DNA of 64,000 bases from Cokeromyces recurvatus (GCF_025118155.1 NW_026251425.1:124001-188000), one strand, 5' to 3'; shown: positions 21,727 through 34,195, counted from the stretch's first letter. The notes: generated from the sequence alone by a model not told the origin. Numbers and translations are program-made.

Positions 21727-24445
21727 TACAAAAAAAAAACAACAATTAGAAAAAATAAAATAAAATAAAATTTATTGAGCTTCGCTAACAAAAAATAAAA
21801 TAAAAAAGACTTTTTGCTCTTCTTGAAAGAATGATAACATAACATATCAAGTTATGTCTCTATATAATAACAATGATATTGATTTTGACAGTAGCAGGAA
21901 TATTATTATATCTCTTTTTTTTTTATAGTAGCCCCTCTCCTTTTTTTTTTTCCTAGTTAATATAATACCATTGTAACAAATTAATAGCAATATATGTTTG
22001 TGTATATAAGAAGAAGAAGAAAGCCTTTCATAAATAAAAACTTGTTCTTTAGTCATTAAACTTAACCGCCTTACACACACACACACACATACCCATTTTC
22101 TCTACCTAATTACTTCTTCTTTTTCTTTCGCGTCACTTATCAATTTGAGACTTGTTCATAGCAAGAGATATTCCCACTTTCATAAATCATCCTTAGTAGG
22201 TTTTTAATGAATAAAATCTCTTGTTTCTATTATATTCATGTTTATCTAGCATAGTGAATAAGAAACAATATATATTTTAGTGATTAAATGGATGTCATTA
22301 ACCTAATATAATATATGCATATATATATATATATATATGAATCCAATTGTTATGACTCTTATGTATTATTCTGGATCCTACTTTTTGTATACACTACATT
22401 ATCAGTAACAGATCGTTCTAGAAAACCATTCTATATTGCTCTGGAATGCTATATTACAGGATTATTAGCTAGCAACGATCATTGAGAGATATATACATTT
22501 ATTCTAGATTATAGAGATAGAAAAAAAAACAGGAGGGGGAGGGAGGAAAGTGGAATATAAAGTCTAGAATATAAAATGTATTATTAATATAGCAATAATA
22601 CTGTAAAATAAAGCTGATTCTCCTAAAGTCAACAAATAAATTCACATTCATGCTATATTCTCGAATATTTATATACATATATATATATATATCGTTGCTA
22701 ATCCCTGATAATTCCTGTATAATGTAACCATAGGTTGAAAAAAAAATGAATAATAGTGTCGCACAATGAGTCCTAAATTATCTCAAGTCTCTTTTGCCTC
22801 CCATTTTCCTTTCTGTGTGTATAGTGATCTATTTTCCTTTTCTATAGACTATTAGCCATGATACAAGCGATTTAGTAGTATAACTTGTTCAATTGAAATG
22901 AGTTTTTGTTATAAAGATGAAGTATAGTAAACAGGCATAATACAATATTAAAAAAAACGTTACTAACCTCAAAGTAAAAATAGTTGATGATGATAAATTT
23001 CATTTCGAGTAGAAAATGTTACTAAATTAAATACATTTATATGCATGTATATTAAAACCCAAGAAACCAGTCAGCATAGTAGAAAGGCTAAAATTGAAAC
23101 AATTTCAGTTTCTATAAATACATGAAATAAAAAAGGGGAAAGGGGGGAGGTAATTTTATAATGAACACACTGATATAAATAACGCATACTGCTTTTCTCT
23201 CATGTATGAAAAAAGAGAGACGATGTATAAATAAAGTATCCGAAAAAAGAATAATAGGTATTTACTCTATATACAGTAGGATCAGAAAGAAGTTCCTTAA
23301 AGAAACAAAAACTACCCTTACAACAAAAGATCAGTTAGAATATCCGAAATAAAGTCTTTGAATAATTATGAAAATATTGATATTAAAAAGATGCAATGTA
23401 TTATCTCTGCAGCGCTCTCAATGACCTTTTTCTTTTTTTTTAAAAAAAAAAGTCTTCCTGGCTATTCGTTTTAAAGAAAGTATACCACTAATTAGTCAAT
23501 AGATATGAGCAAATACGCTATTCGTCATATTTTATATATATATTCAAGTAAACTAACTTTTTTATATTAATAACAGAAGAACAATAGGATTAGAGGATAC
23601 TAACTAGAGCAAACATTGTATTATTAGCATTGGTCTGAAACCCCTCCTCTAATAAAAAAAAATAATAATAATTCCGGTTTGAGAAATAAAAGGGGCTACT
23701 CTTGACAGTTTACTGGATGGTTTGAATAGGAACACTATTTATTAAGAAAACTTCTTCTGATATCCAAAAGAAGCTCGTCATGGTAACTATGGCTACTACA
23801 TATATCATTCTACCAACAGCCTATTTGTCTGAAATTAAACCCTATTTAGAATAATTTTGGTACCTTATCAAACAAACTAAATCATTAGAAGAAGAGACTT
23901 TCTTGAAGCAGTAAATAAAGTCCTAATGGTGAATGACGTGAGAGTTTTTTTTTTCTTTCTTTTTTTTAAAAAAAAAACGCATGTGTTAAATAGATTTATT
24001 AAGTGTTTGTATAGATTGTCTTAATTTTTCTAAACTTAAAAGTTATATATTGCCAAATAAAGCCAAAAAAAAAAAAGCTTGCCAAAGTTATTTTTTTTTT
24101 CTTTGTTAGAAAGTTTCGCGAAAATTTTCCAACTTTAGTGTGTAGAACAGCAGCAGTCAACTAAGTATGGGAATTAAATATGAATGTTACTAAACTTTTT
24201 ATTTATATTTTTTTTTTTCCTTTTTTTTTTCTTTTAAAAGATAACACAATTAAAGCACATTAATCAAGTATATATTGATAACACTATAGACGCGCTCATT
24301 ATTGTTATTATTATTATTATTATTTTATTTATTCTATTGTTCATATACAATATATTAGCCCTTTTTTAAGAAAACGGAATTTACATAAAAGACTATTTGC
24401 TTTTTTCTTTTGGAAATAATTTATTAAATTATTAAATCTTATACA
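21727..24445. other. Gene-free region with a transposase relic
   Basis: About 2.7 kb divergent spacer between the MPDU1 homologue and the PWWP gene. Contains (AT)n tracts near 22315-22338 and 22675-22692, several A/T runs, and one decayed transposase fragment (23710-23922). No intact gene seen. Confidence 0.6.
23710..23922 (+). pseudogene. Decayed Tc1-like transposase, C-terminal catalytic segment
   Basis: From 23759 the frame reads DIQKKLVMVTMATTYIILP, then YLSEIKPYLE, a TAA, FWYLIKQTKSLEEETF. This aligns with the intact-looking copy: EDIQKYIEGRGYRCIYLPSY, SPELNPIEQFW, then KREKLLEEET. The glutamate before the conserved FW is retained beside a stop codon. Weaker similarity to the second Asp segment extends left to about 23710. 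Confidence 0.8.
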
Positions 24446-25845
24446 ATGCGTCAACAAGAACGAACAGAATATACACCAGGAACTATTGTTTTTGCAAAAC
24501 TAAAAGGATACCCATGGTGGCCAGCAAGGGTAAAGTGGTCTTTTTTTTTTGTTTTGTTTTTTTAAAAAAAAAAAAAATTTTTTTGTCAATTAGGGAAAAG
24601 TAGTATTCTTATCAAATAACTAAAAATTATTTTTTTTTTCTGTTCATGATAGATCGAAGCAGACCATGCAGTACCCCCAAAAGTCTTGAAACAAAAATCC
24701 AAAGCTAAAGGTGCATTATATACTGTATTTTTTTATGGCTCTAGAGACTAGTAAGTAAAATATAAAAACATAGACATATATTCACACACAAAAGAGAGAG
24801 AGAGTGTGTGTGTGTGTGAGTGGGTGAGAAAGGGGTAGGGTATTGGAAAAAGAAAGCAAAATATTCATTCAAGTTTACAAAAATAAAATAAAAAAAATAA
24901 AATAAAAGTGGATTCTTTGGCCCAGATGCCATTCGACCATTTGATAGTGAAATTGTTGAAAATGATTTAAAAGCAAAAAAATTCAAAACAAAGGATTTGG
25001 AAATGGCGGTACGTCAGGCTTTGAATCCTGCATTATTGGAACAAATTGAAAGGGAGGAAGCAGAGGCAGAGGCAGAGGAAGAAGAACATACAAATAAAAG
25101 AAAGAATAATACAAAAAAGACAGCAGCAAATGGTAAGAGAAAATCAACGACACGTAAAATGGCAGTGGAAGATGAAGATGAATCTATAGAAGATAGAAAG
25201 AGAAGAGTAAGTTGTTGTGAATAGGTAGAATAAGAAATTTTAATATGAATTTATAGCGTAAATCAATGTCACTTGAAAAAGAAGAAGATGTACGTAATTC
25301 ACCACAAATGGATAAAGAGGAATTAAAAAAGACACCAGAATATAAAAGGGTTTATCATATTAGACATAGATTACAAAGATTGGTATATAATAAAAAAGAG
25401 GTAAAGACTGAATAAGTGTAAGGAAAGAAAGAAAAAAGGCAACAAGAAAGAAAGAGAGAAATTAACGCGTAAAATAATAGGGCGAAATTCCAAAAGAAGA
25501 TTATCCAAAGATTTTACAAGTTATAAAAGAGATTGAAGAAGCACCAATGACATATAACCTTTTAAAAGTAAGACATAAAGGGAACAGAAGTAAAAAAAGA
25601 AATGTAAGAGAGAAAGAGAGAAAATGAGATTTAAGTGTGTTCTATAGGATACCAAAATTGGCAAAGTCGTTAAAGCAGCTTGTTCTTATCCATTTGAAAA
25701 TGAAAGTACAATTAAGGAACGGTGCCAACAAATAATGAGGAGCTGGAAATCACTTTTAATTGATCCTCAAACTGGCAGTAGTTTAACAAGAAAATCATCA
25801 GAAGACAATAATAATAATAATAATAATAGTAGTAGTAATAATTAG
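24446..25845 (+). CDS. PWWP-domain chromatin protein, LEDGF/HDGF-like layout
   Basis: Reader of methylated histone H3 (usually K36) that tethers partners to transcribed chromatin. Six exons, 24446-24529, 24653-24750, 24909-25206, 25257-25400, 25481-25567 and 25648-25845, close in phase to 302 residues. The PWWP domain covers residues 9-75: GTIVFAKLKGYPWWPAR, then VLKQKSKAKGALYTVFFYGS, then YGFFGPDAIRPF, including the aromatic cage positions. A Lys/Glu-rich linker follows. Residues about 180-280 are helical (EYKRVYHIRHRLQRLVYNK, YPKILQVIKEIEE, LKDTKIGKVVKAAC, RCQQIMRSWKSLL) and match a TFIIS N-terminal/IBD-like fold as in LEDGF and HRP2. A poly-Asn/Ser tail ends the protein. Confidence 0.88.
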
Positions 25846-26141
25846 TCTTTATAAAAGAAAAAAAAATAATTGTTATTTGATAATGGATTTCAATAAAACA
25901 AACAAGAAGTGAAAGAGAGAAGAAGTAAGGGAGAAAAATAGAGTGAATGAGAGTGATTCACAGATAGACAGAAGAGCTAATATGTGTGTGCATAAAGATG
26001 GCAGTTACTATTTTCTTTGTTTGTAAAGTAATACAAAAACATACTACTTCTTTTATAATAAGTTATTATTCAATTATCAAGGCTTTTATTTATTTATTCC
26101 CTTTTTTTTTTGTTTTATTACTATTATTTGTTTATCTTGGA

Positions 26142-27438
26142 ATGTACAATAAATCATTATTATTATTATTTACACAACTATTTCTATTATCGAGTGCAAT
26201 ACCTATTAGTGTAGATCGACCTACTTATGAACCTGGTATCTTGTATTTGCCTGATAAAGCAATAGCCATAGGTAATTAACAAAAAAATAAAAATACACTC
26301 TCTATTCAATATTGATACACCTGAATTTCTTTTTCTTAGATGATGGTTATAATTTAAGTATTCAAGGGGTCCTAGGTGGTATTGTCTTGATTATTTCAGG
26401 TCTATTGTTAATACTACGTCCACTTTGGGATAGAACACCTGGTGGTACACACACTCAAAAACTTGCTGGCTTTATTACGATGGGTTTTGTAACTTGGGTT
26501 ATGTTAGCTAACTTTGAGCCCTTCCCAGAGACATATGGTAGAAATCGACAAACGATTTATTTTATTGTTCCCTTGATAGTAGGGTGTGTTTTCATGTTCT
26601 GTATGACGGTCACTATTCAACTTTATTTGATGCTATTGGGTGGATTAGGTGGACTAGCTGCTGGATTATGGGTCTTGGGATGGAAAGAAAGTCTATCGAT
26701 TCAATCAGAGCATGGACGTGCCATCTTTTTAACGGTCTTAATTGTTTTAATGATGGTCATGTCACTTTATAGATGCTTTTGGCATAGGTTAGGAACTAGT
26801 TTAGCGGGTTCTTATATATTTTTTATGGGATTAGATATTTATTTTCATACTGGATTTTTATATTGTTTTACATCTACATTAGATGGACGGCATGGTAAAT
26901 ATATATATGTATATAAAGAGAGACAGAGAGAGAGAAAGAGGACAAATGTGTGTGTGTGTGTGTGTGTGTGTGGATTGTGTCGACTTGCATTATTATTTGA
27001 ATACTAATGTCTCTATTCTTTTTAGAACATCATTATGTAGTTTATCGTAGTACATACATTATGCAAGCATGTCTTATTGTTGCTTTTATCATTACTTATC
27101 TATTTCAAAGCTCTGGTCGATTTAATGATGTAAGGAAAGAATAGGGTTGAAAAAGAAAAAAAAAAGATAGATTATAGAGAGATTAATTTTTTTTTTCGCT
27201 ATAGCATCTTTTATTTCAACATTCTGTCGTTATGAAAACAATGTTAGATCCTGCATACAATAAGGCACCCATAATGAATAATAATAATAATAGTTGGTGG
27301 ATGCCAACTAGATATATTCCATCTACTTGGTATAGTTGGAGACCTCCTATGTGGCCTGCCTTCGTTAGTAATAATCGAACTACTGTTCCTCCACTTGCAG
27401 CAGTGGCGCCCGCTGCTCCAGTAGTTCCTATACAATAA
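26142..27438 (+). CDS. DUF4203-type multi-pass membrane protein with signal peptide
   Basis: Four exons, 26142-26271, 26340-26894, 27026-27129 and 27205-27438, close in phase to 340 residues. The chosen start gives a signal peptide (MYNKSLLLLFTQLFLLSSA) followed by a short luminal segment. About seven hydrophobic helices then follow, with Gly-rich packing motifs (LGGIVLIISGLLLILRP, LMLLGGLGGLAAGLWVLGW). This matches the DUF4203/TMEM198-like family found across fungi, of unknown biochemical role. The C-terminal tail is rich in Trp, Pro and Asn (WWMPTRYIP, WYSWRPPMWP) and would face the cytosol or lumen. An upstream in-frame ATG exists near 25986 but adds an implausible stretch. Confidence 0.78.
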
Positions 27439-27623
27439 CGAATGAATATATGTATTTTTAGAATAATAAATGTTTAATAGTAGTAGTCATTTCTCTAACA
27501 TGATAGACCTTCACAAAAAAAAGTGTAAAAATGTTGATATTATTTTATTATTAACGGATTCCAACACTGAAATCTACATTGTTATGGCCCTTTTTTTTGA
27601 TACTGAAACTTTCTGCCTTATTT

Positions 27624-27686
<63 letters not shown>

Positions 27687-28923
27687 CATACTAAAGACAA
27701 TCATTTGTGGTATTTTCTTTGAAATAAATTATTAAAGTATAAGAAAAATTAACTAAGGACATCATTTCTTTCTTTCCTTGTTTTTATATGAGAGGCCATT
27801 CATATTGTTATTTATTCATTTACTTTTTTGAAAACATAAGTTTGGGAATCAAGCATGTCATACTTTATTTTACTAGCCAAATAACACTCTTCTTTGTACA
27901 GATAAATTTTCATATTTCAAGCATAGTCGGATTAAATATGTGTTCCTTGATCTTCACTATTATTATCCAGGTGGTGAAATCATTCTGAGCTTGAATAAGG
28001 TATGCACGATTTTGACCAATAAAAAAAATTTTTTTTAATAAAGACGTCAGATCATATCAGTCTTTAAAAATAGTATTAGATCGTGACATGATCAAAAGCT
28101 TTAAAGTAAAGGATTCTATATAAAGGGAGAAGAAGAAAAAAAAATACAAATAATCCTAGCATTTAATTACTAGGTTTCTGTAGTAGTGTCAGATTTAGCC
28201 AAAGAAGCAGGCATAATCAAGCTCTCATCTATCATTATTACTATAGATACTTCTGATTACTCTTTGAGGCCTTGGAACATGGGATATTTTAGGCTTCTAA
28301 AAGTGTGAGGTTTTCAGAGTTTTTTTTTTTTTTTTTTTAGGACATTGAACCCTACTCTTTAGACAATTAAAGAAAGTATAATAGAGTATATGTACCAAAA
28401 TAATAAGAAACTGTGATGCTATTAATATATTATTACAAGCTTTTTTCTTTAAGAAAAAAAAAAGATCTGCTATGGGATTTGAATCTAGGTTCTGTAAATA
28501 AGCTATACAATGTTTGCGTATATATTTATAGATATAAACTTTATACTTATTATAATAATAACGACTCACGTTTGTCAAACATTGGATATTATGTGTCGTT
28601 GATTTGAAGATTAAAAAAAAAAAAAGGTCGAGAATTTTTATCGTGAATGGCGAAGGTCGTAAAGTGAAAAGAAGATATAGCCAGCATGATTTCTAATAGA
28701 CCCGGAAATTTCCATATATGGATATCGTCTGGAGAAGTATAGCCAATAAATTTCAATTTAGGGAAAAGTACGGAATACTACCGGCTAACCGTTTTTACTG
28801 TTTGTTCCAAAAAAAAAATTTTTAAAATATATATAAATATTAAGACAATAAAAAAAAAAAAGAAAAAAAAACTATTACTAGAATTAACATTATTTAATAT
28901 ACTTCTTAATACATACATATAAA
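27439..28923. other. Gene-free region
   Basis: About 1.5 kb of A/T-rich sequence with a 57-base T run. A stretch near 27880-27960 has faint resemblance to the first-Asp part of the transposase but is too weak to call. No gene seen. Confidence 0.5.
27625..27681. repeat. Poly-T tract, 57 bases
   Basis: Uninterrupted T run in the 3' region of the DUF4203-type gene. Confidence 0.9.
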
Positions 28924-29226
28924 ATGGCTATTTCAATTCATCTTCCTAAATTCATTAAAAAGACATTCAGTACACATAAAGAAGAAGAAGACAGTAGTGA
29001 GAATTCAAAAAGTACACCTGTAACAAGTAATGCAAGTACGCCTGCTGGATCTGTTTATCAATTACCTATAATGGCACCCACATCATTAACAGTTGGCTGT
29101 CCTGGTTATATACGTGATCCTATGAGATGTGGCAATCATCCAGATATTGTTGGTTATTATTATGACCCCATGGGCTGTAAATTTAGTTTAGATCATGGCG
29201 TTGATACTACAAATACGGGCGCCTAA
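28924..29226 (+). CDS. Small hypothetical protein, 100 residues
   Basis: Single-exon ORF with a plausible start after an A-rich leader. The N-terminal half is Lys, Ser and Thr-rich (HLPKFIKKTF, then a charged stretch). The C-terminal half is of quite different character: VGCPGYIRDPMRCGNHPDI followed by GYYYDPMGCKFSLDHG, with three cysteines spaced C-x9-C-x15-C, two DPM motifs and many Gly/Tyr. That composition is unlike chance ORFs in this A/T-rich DNA, so I believe it is a gene. I do not recognise the family; the lone cysteines and His could bind metal, but that is a guess. Confidence 0.6.
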   Translation: MAISIHLPKFIKKTFSTHKEEEDSSENSKSTPVTSNASTPAGSVYQLPIMAPTSLTVGCPGYIRDPMRCGNHPDIVGYYYDPMGCKFSLDHGVDTTNTGA

Positions 29227-29309
29227 TTTTTTTTTCTCTCTTTGACTATTGATATTTATATTTTATATCTATACCCAAATATATCCCTTTTACTATATTA
29301 CTACTACTA

Positions 29310-29349
<40 letters not shown>

Positions 29350-29642
29350 TATTATTATTACCTACCTTGTGTTATAAAATAATATAATATAAAATAAACT
29401 TTTATCCGATCCATCCATTCTATGCTGTATTACAAAATATGTTAAGCCAGTGGCTGATTATTTATGATTTTCAAAAAAAAAAGTGTATTTTTATTACTAA
29501 ATAAGGCAAGCTAAAAAATATTATCTAATAAAAAAAAATAATTATAATAATAAAATAATAATAATACAAATTATATGACAATTATATGATACGATATGAA
29601 ATATGTATGTATGTATGTATGTGTGTATGTATATTTTTATAC
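29227..29642. other. Convergent spacer with tetranucleotide microsatellite
   Basis: Between the 3' ends of the small protein gene and the GPI-anchored protein gene. Holds a (TATC)n array at 29311-29349 and a TATG repeat near 29602-29622. Confidence 0.6.
29311..29349. repeat. (TATC)n microsatellite
   Basis: Nearly ten perfect TATC units in the 3' flank of two convergent genes. Confidence 0.9.
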
Positions 29643-30673
29643 TTAAAGAACAAAAAGATAAGCAACAACAAGTAGAGTTAAAGAAGTGAACAAAGGTTTA
29701 ATCATATTGGCAGCACTGTCGGCAACATCTTGATTGGAAGCCATGCTTGTAGTTGATGCATTCATATTAACTGTAGTAGTTTTAGCAGTAGAAGTAGTAG
29801 TTGCGGTTGTAATAGCTACTGCTGCAGCGTCCGAACTGCTTACAGGAACAGTAGTGGTATCGACAGTAGGCGTTGTAATTGTGGTAGTAGAAGTGGAGGT
29901 AGCAGTAACAATAGCAGAAGCAGAAACAGAAACAGAAGCATTGAGAGAATGAGTTGCATTTACATTTGTATCAATTGATACGTTATTCACGAGGGTACCG
30001 TTTCCCCAAGGAATAGGATCCCCATTAGGTTCATTTCGATTAGGTTCAGGAGATAAAGTACCACCTGGAGGAATGATACCAAAACGAGTTGTCCAAGCCA
30101 TTTCACCATTTGTACCTATTCGATATTATTATTAAGTACAACACATATACAATAGATTCATTTATCCTTGTACCTGTGAACATAAAGAAATAAATTGCAG
30201 AATGAGGTGATACTTGAGGAACCTTAAAGGGATACTTTAAAAGATTAGCAGGAACACCCTAAATAATACAAGCAACAGAGGTTAATAATAAAATCCTTTT
30301 TTATATTTATATTTATATTTACAGTGGCAACATTCATCAAGACAGTTTGTTGATCATTGGAGCCTGTCATAAAATCTAATAATCATTGTGAATATAATGA
30401 TATTAACAACATAAAATATAAACTTATTACCAATTCTATAAGTAACTTCAGGATCTTTTCCATCAAAATCTATTTTAAAATAAATGGTTAGAAAACTACT
30501 TTTTAATAACCTTCCTTCCTTCTTTCTTTCTTACCCCAAGTCACATCGTATGTTTGTCCTTCAGTTTGAATTGTACCAGGCTGTGGATAAGTAGGTGCAA
30601 TAGCTGCATGAATACATTGTGCACTTAATAAAGTAATTAAAGAACAAGTAAGAACTGCCTTGATAGAAACCAT
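29643..30673 (-). CDS. Secreted GPI-anchored Ser/Thr-rich protein with Kre9/Knh1-like domain
   Basis: Cell-surface protein, probably cell wall. Five exons, 30535-30673, 30431-30469, 30323-30375, 30174-30258 and 29643-30115, close in phase to 262 residues. It begins with a signal peptide (MVSIKAVLTCSLITLLSAQC). Residues about 27-115 fit the Kre9/Knh1-like immunoglobulin-type domain of fungal GPI proteins: YPQPGTIQTEGQTYDVTW, then VTYRIDFMTGSNDQQTVLMN, then VSPHSAIYFFMFTG and WTTRFGI. A long Ser/Thr/Ala-rich stalk with NxS/T sites follows. The C-terminus is a hydrophobic GPI-attachment signal (MIKPLFTSLTLLVVAYLFVL). Kre9 relatives act in beta-1,6-glucan assembly, but stalked forms like this are usually of unknown role. 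Confidence 0.88.
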
Positions 30674-31494
30674 TGAATGAGAGAATAAAGTGAATTGAAA
30701 AAAAAAAAAAAAAAAAAGGGGGGGAGAGAAGGGAAGCAAAATAAAAGGAGACTGATTTATATAGTAGCGGGTACTTGGTTGTATTTTTTTTTTCCTTCTA
30801 TTATTATAAAAAAAGTATCCAAATAAGGTAAAAAAAATACTTTAATTTTTTTTTTTTTTACTTAAAAAGACAGTGAACTTGTGAATAAATTTAATAATAT
30901 TAATGGAAAATTATGAAGACATTTATTTATAACAATGTTTAAAAATAGAGTAAATTTCATGTCAGTCAGTCAGTCAGCCAGGCAGCAATCATGGTAATAA
31001 GATCTGAGTTACTAGTGGTAAATAGCATAATAAATCTTGACTTCTTCATCATTGTATTGAAGAAGAATGTGATCTGTGCGCGTTTATTCGATATGCATTC
31101 TGAAAATCATCTTTTTCTACTTTCAACATCTTGTTTTCTCCTTTTTATATAAATATATATAAACTGCGTAATAAACTCATTTAGTTGTTTCTACTCTTTT
31201 ATTACAGTAATAAATAAACCTTCAAGTTTTGTTTCACTTACTCGGAAAACCTTTTTTTTTCTTTGATCAATTACTATTATTAAGATTCTATCTAATTTGA
31301 TCGATAGAATATATGCTCTTGAAACCCATCTATTCCAATTTATTATTAGGTGAAATGATCTGATATTAAAATAATATAACTTTTTTTTTTAAAGCAGTTG
31401 TAGTGTAATGAAAAACAAAAAAAAAGTCTTAATTATACATTGGATATCGTTACTTTTATTTTATTTACAAAGTATATATAGAGTATTTACACTA
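30674..31494. other. Intergenic, promoter of the GPI-anchored protein
   Basis: About 820 bases between two leftward genes. Contains short T runs and a GTCA tandem near 30962-30977. No gene seen. Confidence 0.5.
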
Positions 31495-31854
31495 TTATGG
31501 AGAAGGATGAAATATTTCTTGTTGGTCTATGCATAAAGCGAGTGGTGTCTTACGTGCTTTATTAGTTGCCGGTTGTTGATGATTAGTGTCTGATGATGAT
31601 AGAATAGATGAAAGGGAGGATGAAAGTAAAGAAGATATCATTTGTTGTTTATGACTAGATGATATCATGATACTTGATGACTTTCTTCTTTTTTGAATGA
31701 CTGGGAAATCTTGTAATTCAGCATAATCATAACCTAGCATTGGATGATGCATTAAAGCGTCTTGACGAAGACAGTCCTCAGAACAATAGAGAGAATCAGA
31801 GTAAGGGCTAATTGCATTATCACAGAAAGTACACCAATTTGTATCACACATCAT
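31495..31854 (-). CDS. Ecl1-family zinc-binding protein
   Basis: Single-exon gene of 119 residues. The N-terminus, DTNWCTFCDNAISPYSDSLY followed by CSEDCL, carries four cysteines (C8, C11, C24, C28) in the C-x2-C-x12-C-x3-C arrangement of the fungal Ecl1 domain. In Schizosaccharomyces pombe Ecl1-3 extend chronological lifespan and respond to nutrient and metal stress; the role here is inferred from that family only. The rest is low-complexity, rich in Ser, Gln and Lys (RRKSSSIMISSS), as in other members. The start is the first of two adjacent ATGs. Gene size and layout fit the family well. Confidence 0.88.
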   Translation of the reverse strand: MMCDTNWCTFCDNAISPYSDSLYCSEDCLRQDALMHHPMLGYDYAELQDFPVIQKRRKSSSIMISSSHKQQMISSLLSSSLSSILSSSDTNHQQPATNKARKTPLALCIDQQEIFHPSP

Positions 31855-32264
31855 TCTTTTTTTTTTATTTATTTATTTGTTTGTTTTATTTTGTCCTCTA
31901 CTAAAGCATATATGTTATATTGTATGGTTTTAATAATAATATATTATTTTATTTTTTATCCTTTATATTTATAGTCCCCAGTTTTTTTTTTCTTTTTAGT
32001 CTTTTTTTTTGAGATTAAATCCAGACTATTAATATCGTATCACTTTTATACTATTGGATAGCAGCAGTAATTATTGCGTCATGTGAGTAGAATTATTCTA
32101 TTACTGCTACCACTACCACTGCTACCACTACTACCACTATTACTACAATGTAGTGTTTGTGTCGTTGTAATATATGGGAAAATGATAAAATAAGATGACT
32201 CGTAGTTATTACGATATTAATGAAAACCTATAACAAGTGACACAATATGGGGGGAGGCTGAAAA

Positions 32265-32298
<34 letters not shown>

Positions 32299-34091
32299 AG
32301 CGAAAAAAAAACTTTTATAGTCTATTTTTTTTAATACATATACACATTTATACATTCGCGTTTTCTCCATAAATAATAGGTTTCAGGATCTTAGTTTGCT
32401 GTCATGTATAGTAAGGGTGTATTTATAGAATGACAAGTAGTAATAACAGGAGCAGTGATCATCCAATAATATTAGTATAAATATACAGAATACCATTCAT
32501 ATAAAATGCTACAAATTATCAATAATAAGCTATTTATGTACATGAATATTATATTATGAAACAAAAAAAAAAAAAGTCATTTATATATAAATCAAAACTT
32601 TATTAAATTTAATAAATATAAATATTTCTATTTATTACTTAAGGAACAAGCATCAAGTCTATATAGAAAGTATACGGGAATGAAATTTTCATATAAACCT
32701 GTATACTTTTAATAAAGTATCATAACTCCTTTTCAACGAATAAAAAAATAAGAGTATTATACATGTATTATACAATACCCCACCTCTTCTCTCGGTTAAA
32801 TTATAGTGTCATTAGTAAAGCAGTCATTATAAGTTAATTACATTATTATGCCATATACCATGGCTTGTCACAAAAAAAAAAGTTGTCTATGAAAATGACT
32901 GACTTGTATAATACATATTATTATTATCATAAAGGAGACAAACTAAATAATGTATAAGTTGAGGGAACATGTTTCCATTATATATATAGAGAGAGATAGA
33001 GAGAGAGAGAAGATAGAGATCATTTAGTACATCAAGAACCAGTTTACATCTAGTTGTTTATAAAGCCTTTTTTTTTCTCTTTTTTTTTTGCGTGTAAAAA
33101 ATGTTAGTCTAATCTAGATTTATGCTATTGCTGAAAGGATCAGAGAAATTTCTATTTGTTTCAAATGTAATAGAATACACCATTACACAAATAGTAATGC
33201 TACTGCTACTCTTGTCATCGTCGATTTCATCCTTTTCCTTTCAATAATATTATTAGAGTGATTACATCATAATTACATATATCTTGAATATATTCCTTGT
33301 ATTATGATTAAATTAAAAGATGAAGCAAGTAGTATTAAAGATAATCTATAATGTAAACTACTAATACAAAAAAAAAAAAAAAAAAAAAGTTGGGAATGAA
33401 AAATAATGTTAGCAGACCAAGTAATTTAATATTGTCTATATTCTATAACTTGCTTTAATCTAGTACTATGTAATTAAAGAAAGTTGTGCCTGAAATATAC
33501 ATTATTAAGTACAAAATAAAATTGTAACATTAAAGAGAGAGTCTATTTCTTATCTTGAAAATGATATTAAAATCTACATGTAGATTATATATTTGTATAT
33601 ATCACTTATATCATATAGCCAGTAAATTGCTGGGTTAGTAGATACAACATTGTTATTCTCAACAGATATATTTTCAACAAAGTGAGTCATTTATTATACA
33701 TCTTATATGTATGATTCAACTTGGACGTAGTTCTTAAACATGCATATAATAAAAAGAGAACGTTACCCAACTCATCTTATTATAATTAATTCTCAATATA
33801 TTTAATTTTATTTCTCTTTCCCCCGAAACAATTTTCTTTTTCTACTAGTACTGACAGGGGCTAAAATTCATAAACTAGCAGTGGCTTTTTTTTTTTAACA
33901 CCTTCCCTCCCCCCCCACAACTTTCCTAATCTTTAATGTAAACTTGAACTACATCATAGTTTACTTGAGATATAGTTGGATATGATTCATTCACAATCAA
34001 AACCAACTGTTATGCTTTAATCCATACAGTATTTCTTGACATAAATTATTCATAATAGTCTCAGTAGTATCATTTAATTCAATTCTAACAA

Positions 34092-34195
34092 ATGGAGACA
34101 ACACTATTTAGGGGAGATGGATTCAATGTTACTAGTAGAGTCTGATATTAATGTTCGCATTGTTGTTGTTGCCAAAAGCTGAGTAATAACACTTC
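34092..34195 (+). pseudogene. Probable decayed Tc1-like transposase fragment
   Basis: One frame reads TTLFRGDGFNVTSRV, resembling the segment CVFIDEAAFHINMKRSV around the first catalytic Asp. After a frame change, NVRIVVVAKS resembles the adjoining GKRVVVVVPKT. The order and spacing are right, but the similarity is short; treat as probable. Confidence 0.45.

Noticed and set aside
27880..28240. Stretches resembling FIDEAAFHI and VVVVVPK of the transposase
   Set aside because: Resemblance is only a few residues, and the two pieces are much farther apart than in the element; not separable from chance by eye.
28462..28500. GGATTTGAATCTAGG resembles the complement of a tRNA B box
   Set aside because: The flanking bases do not form a T-stem, and no acceptor, D or anticodon arm can be folded around it on the minus strand.
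29734..29952. Val/Glu-rich plus-strand ORF
   Set aside because: Complement of the Ser/Thr/Ala-rich stalk of the GPI-anchored protein.
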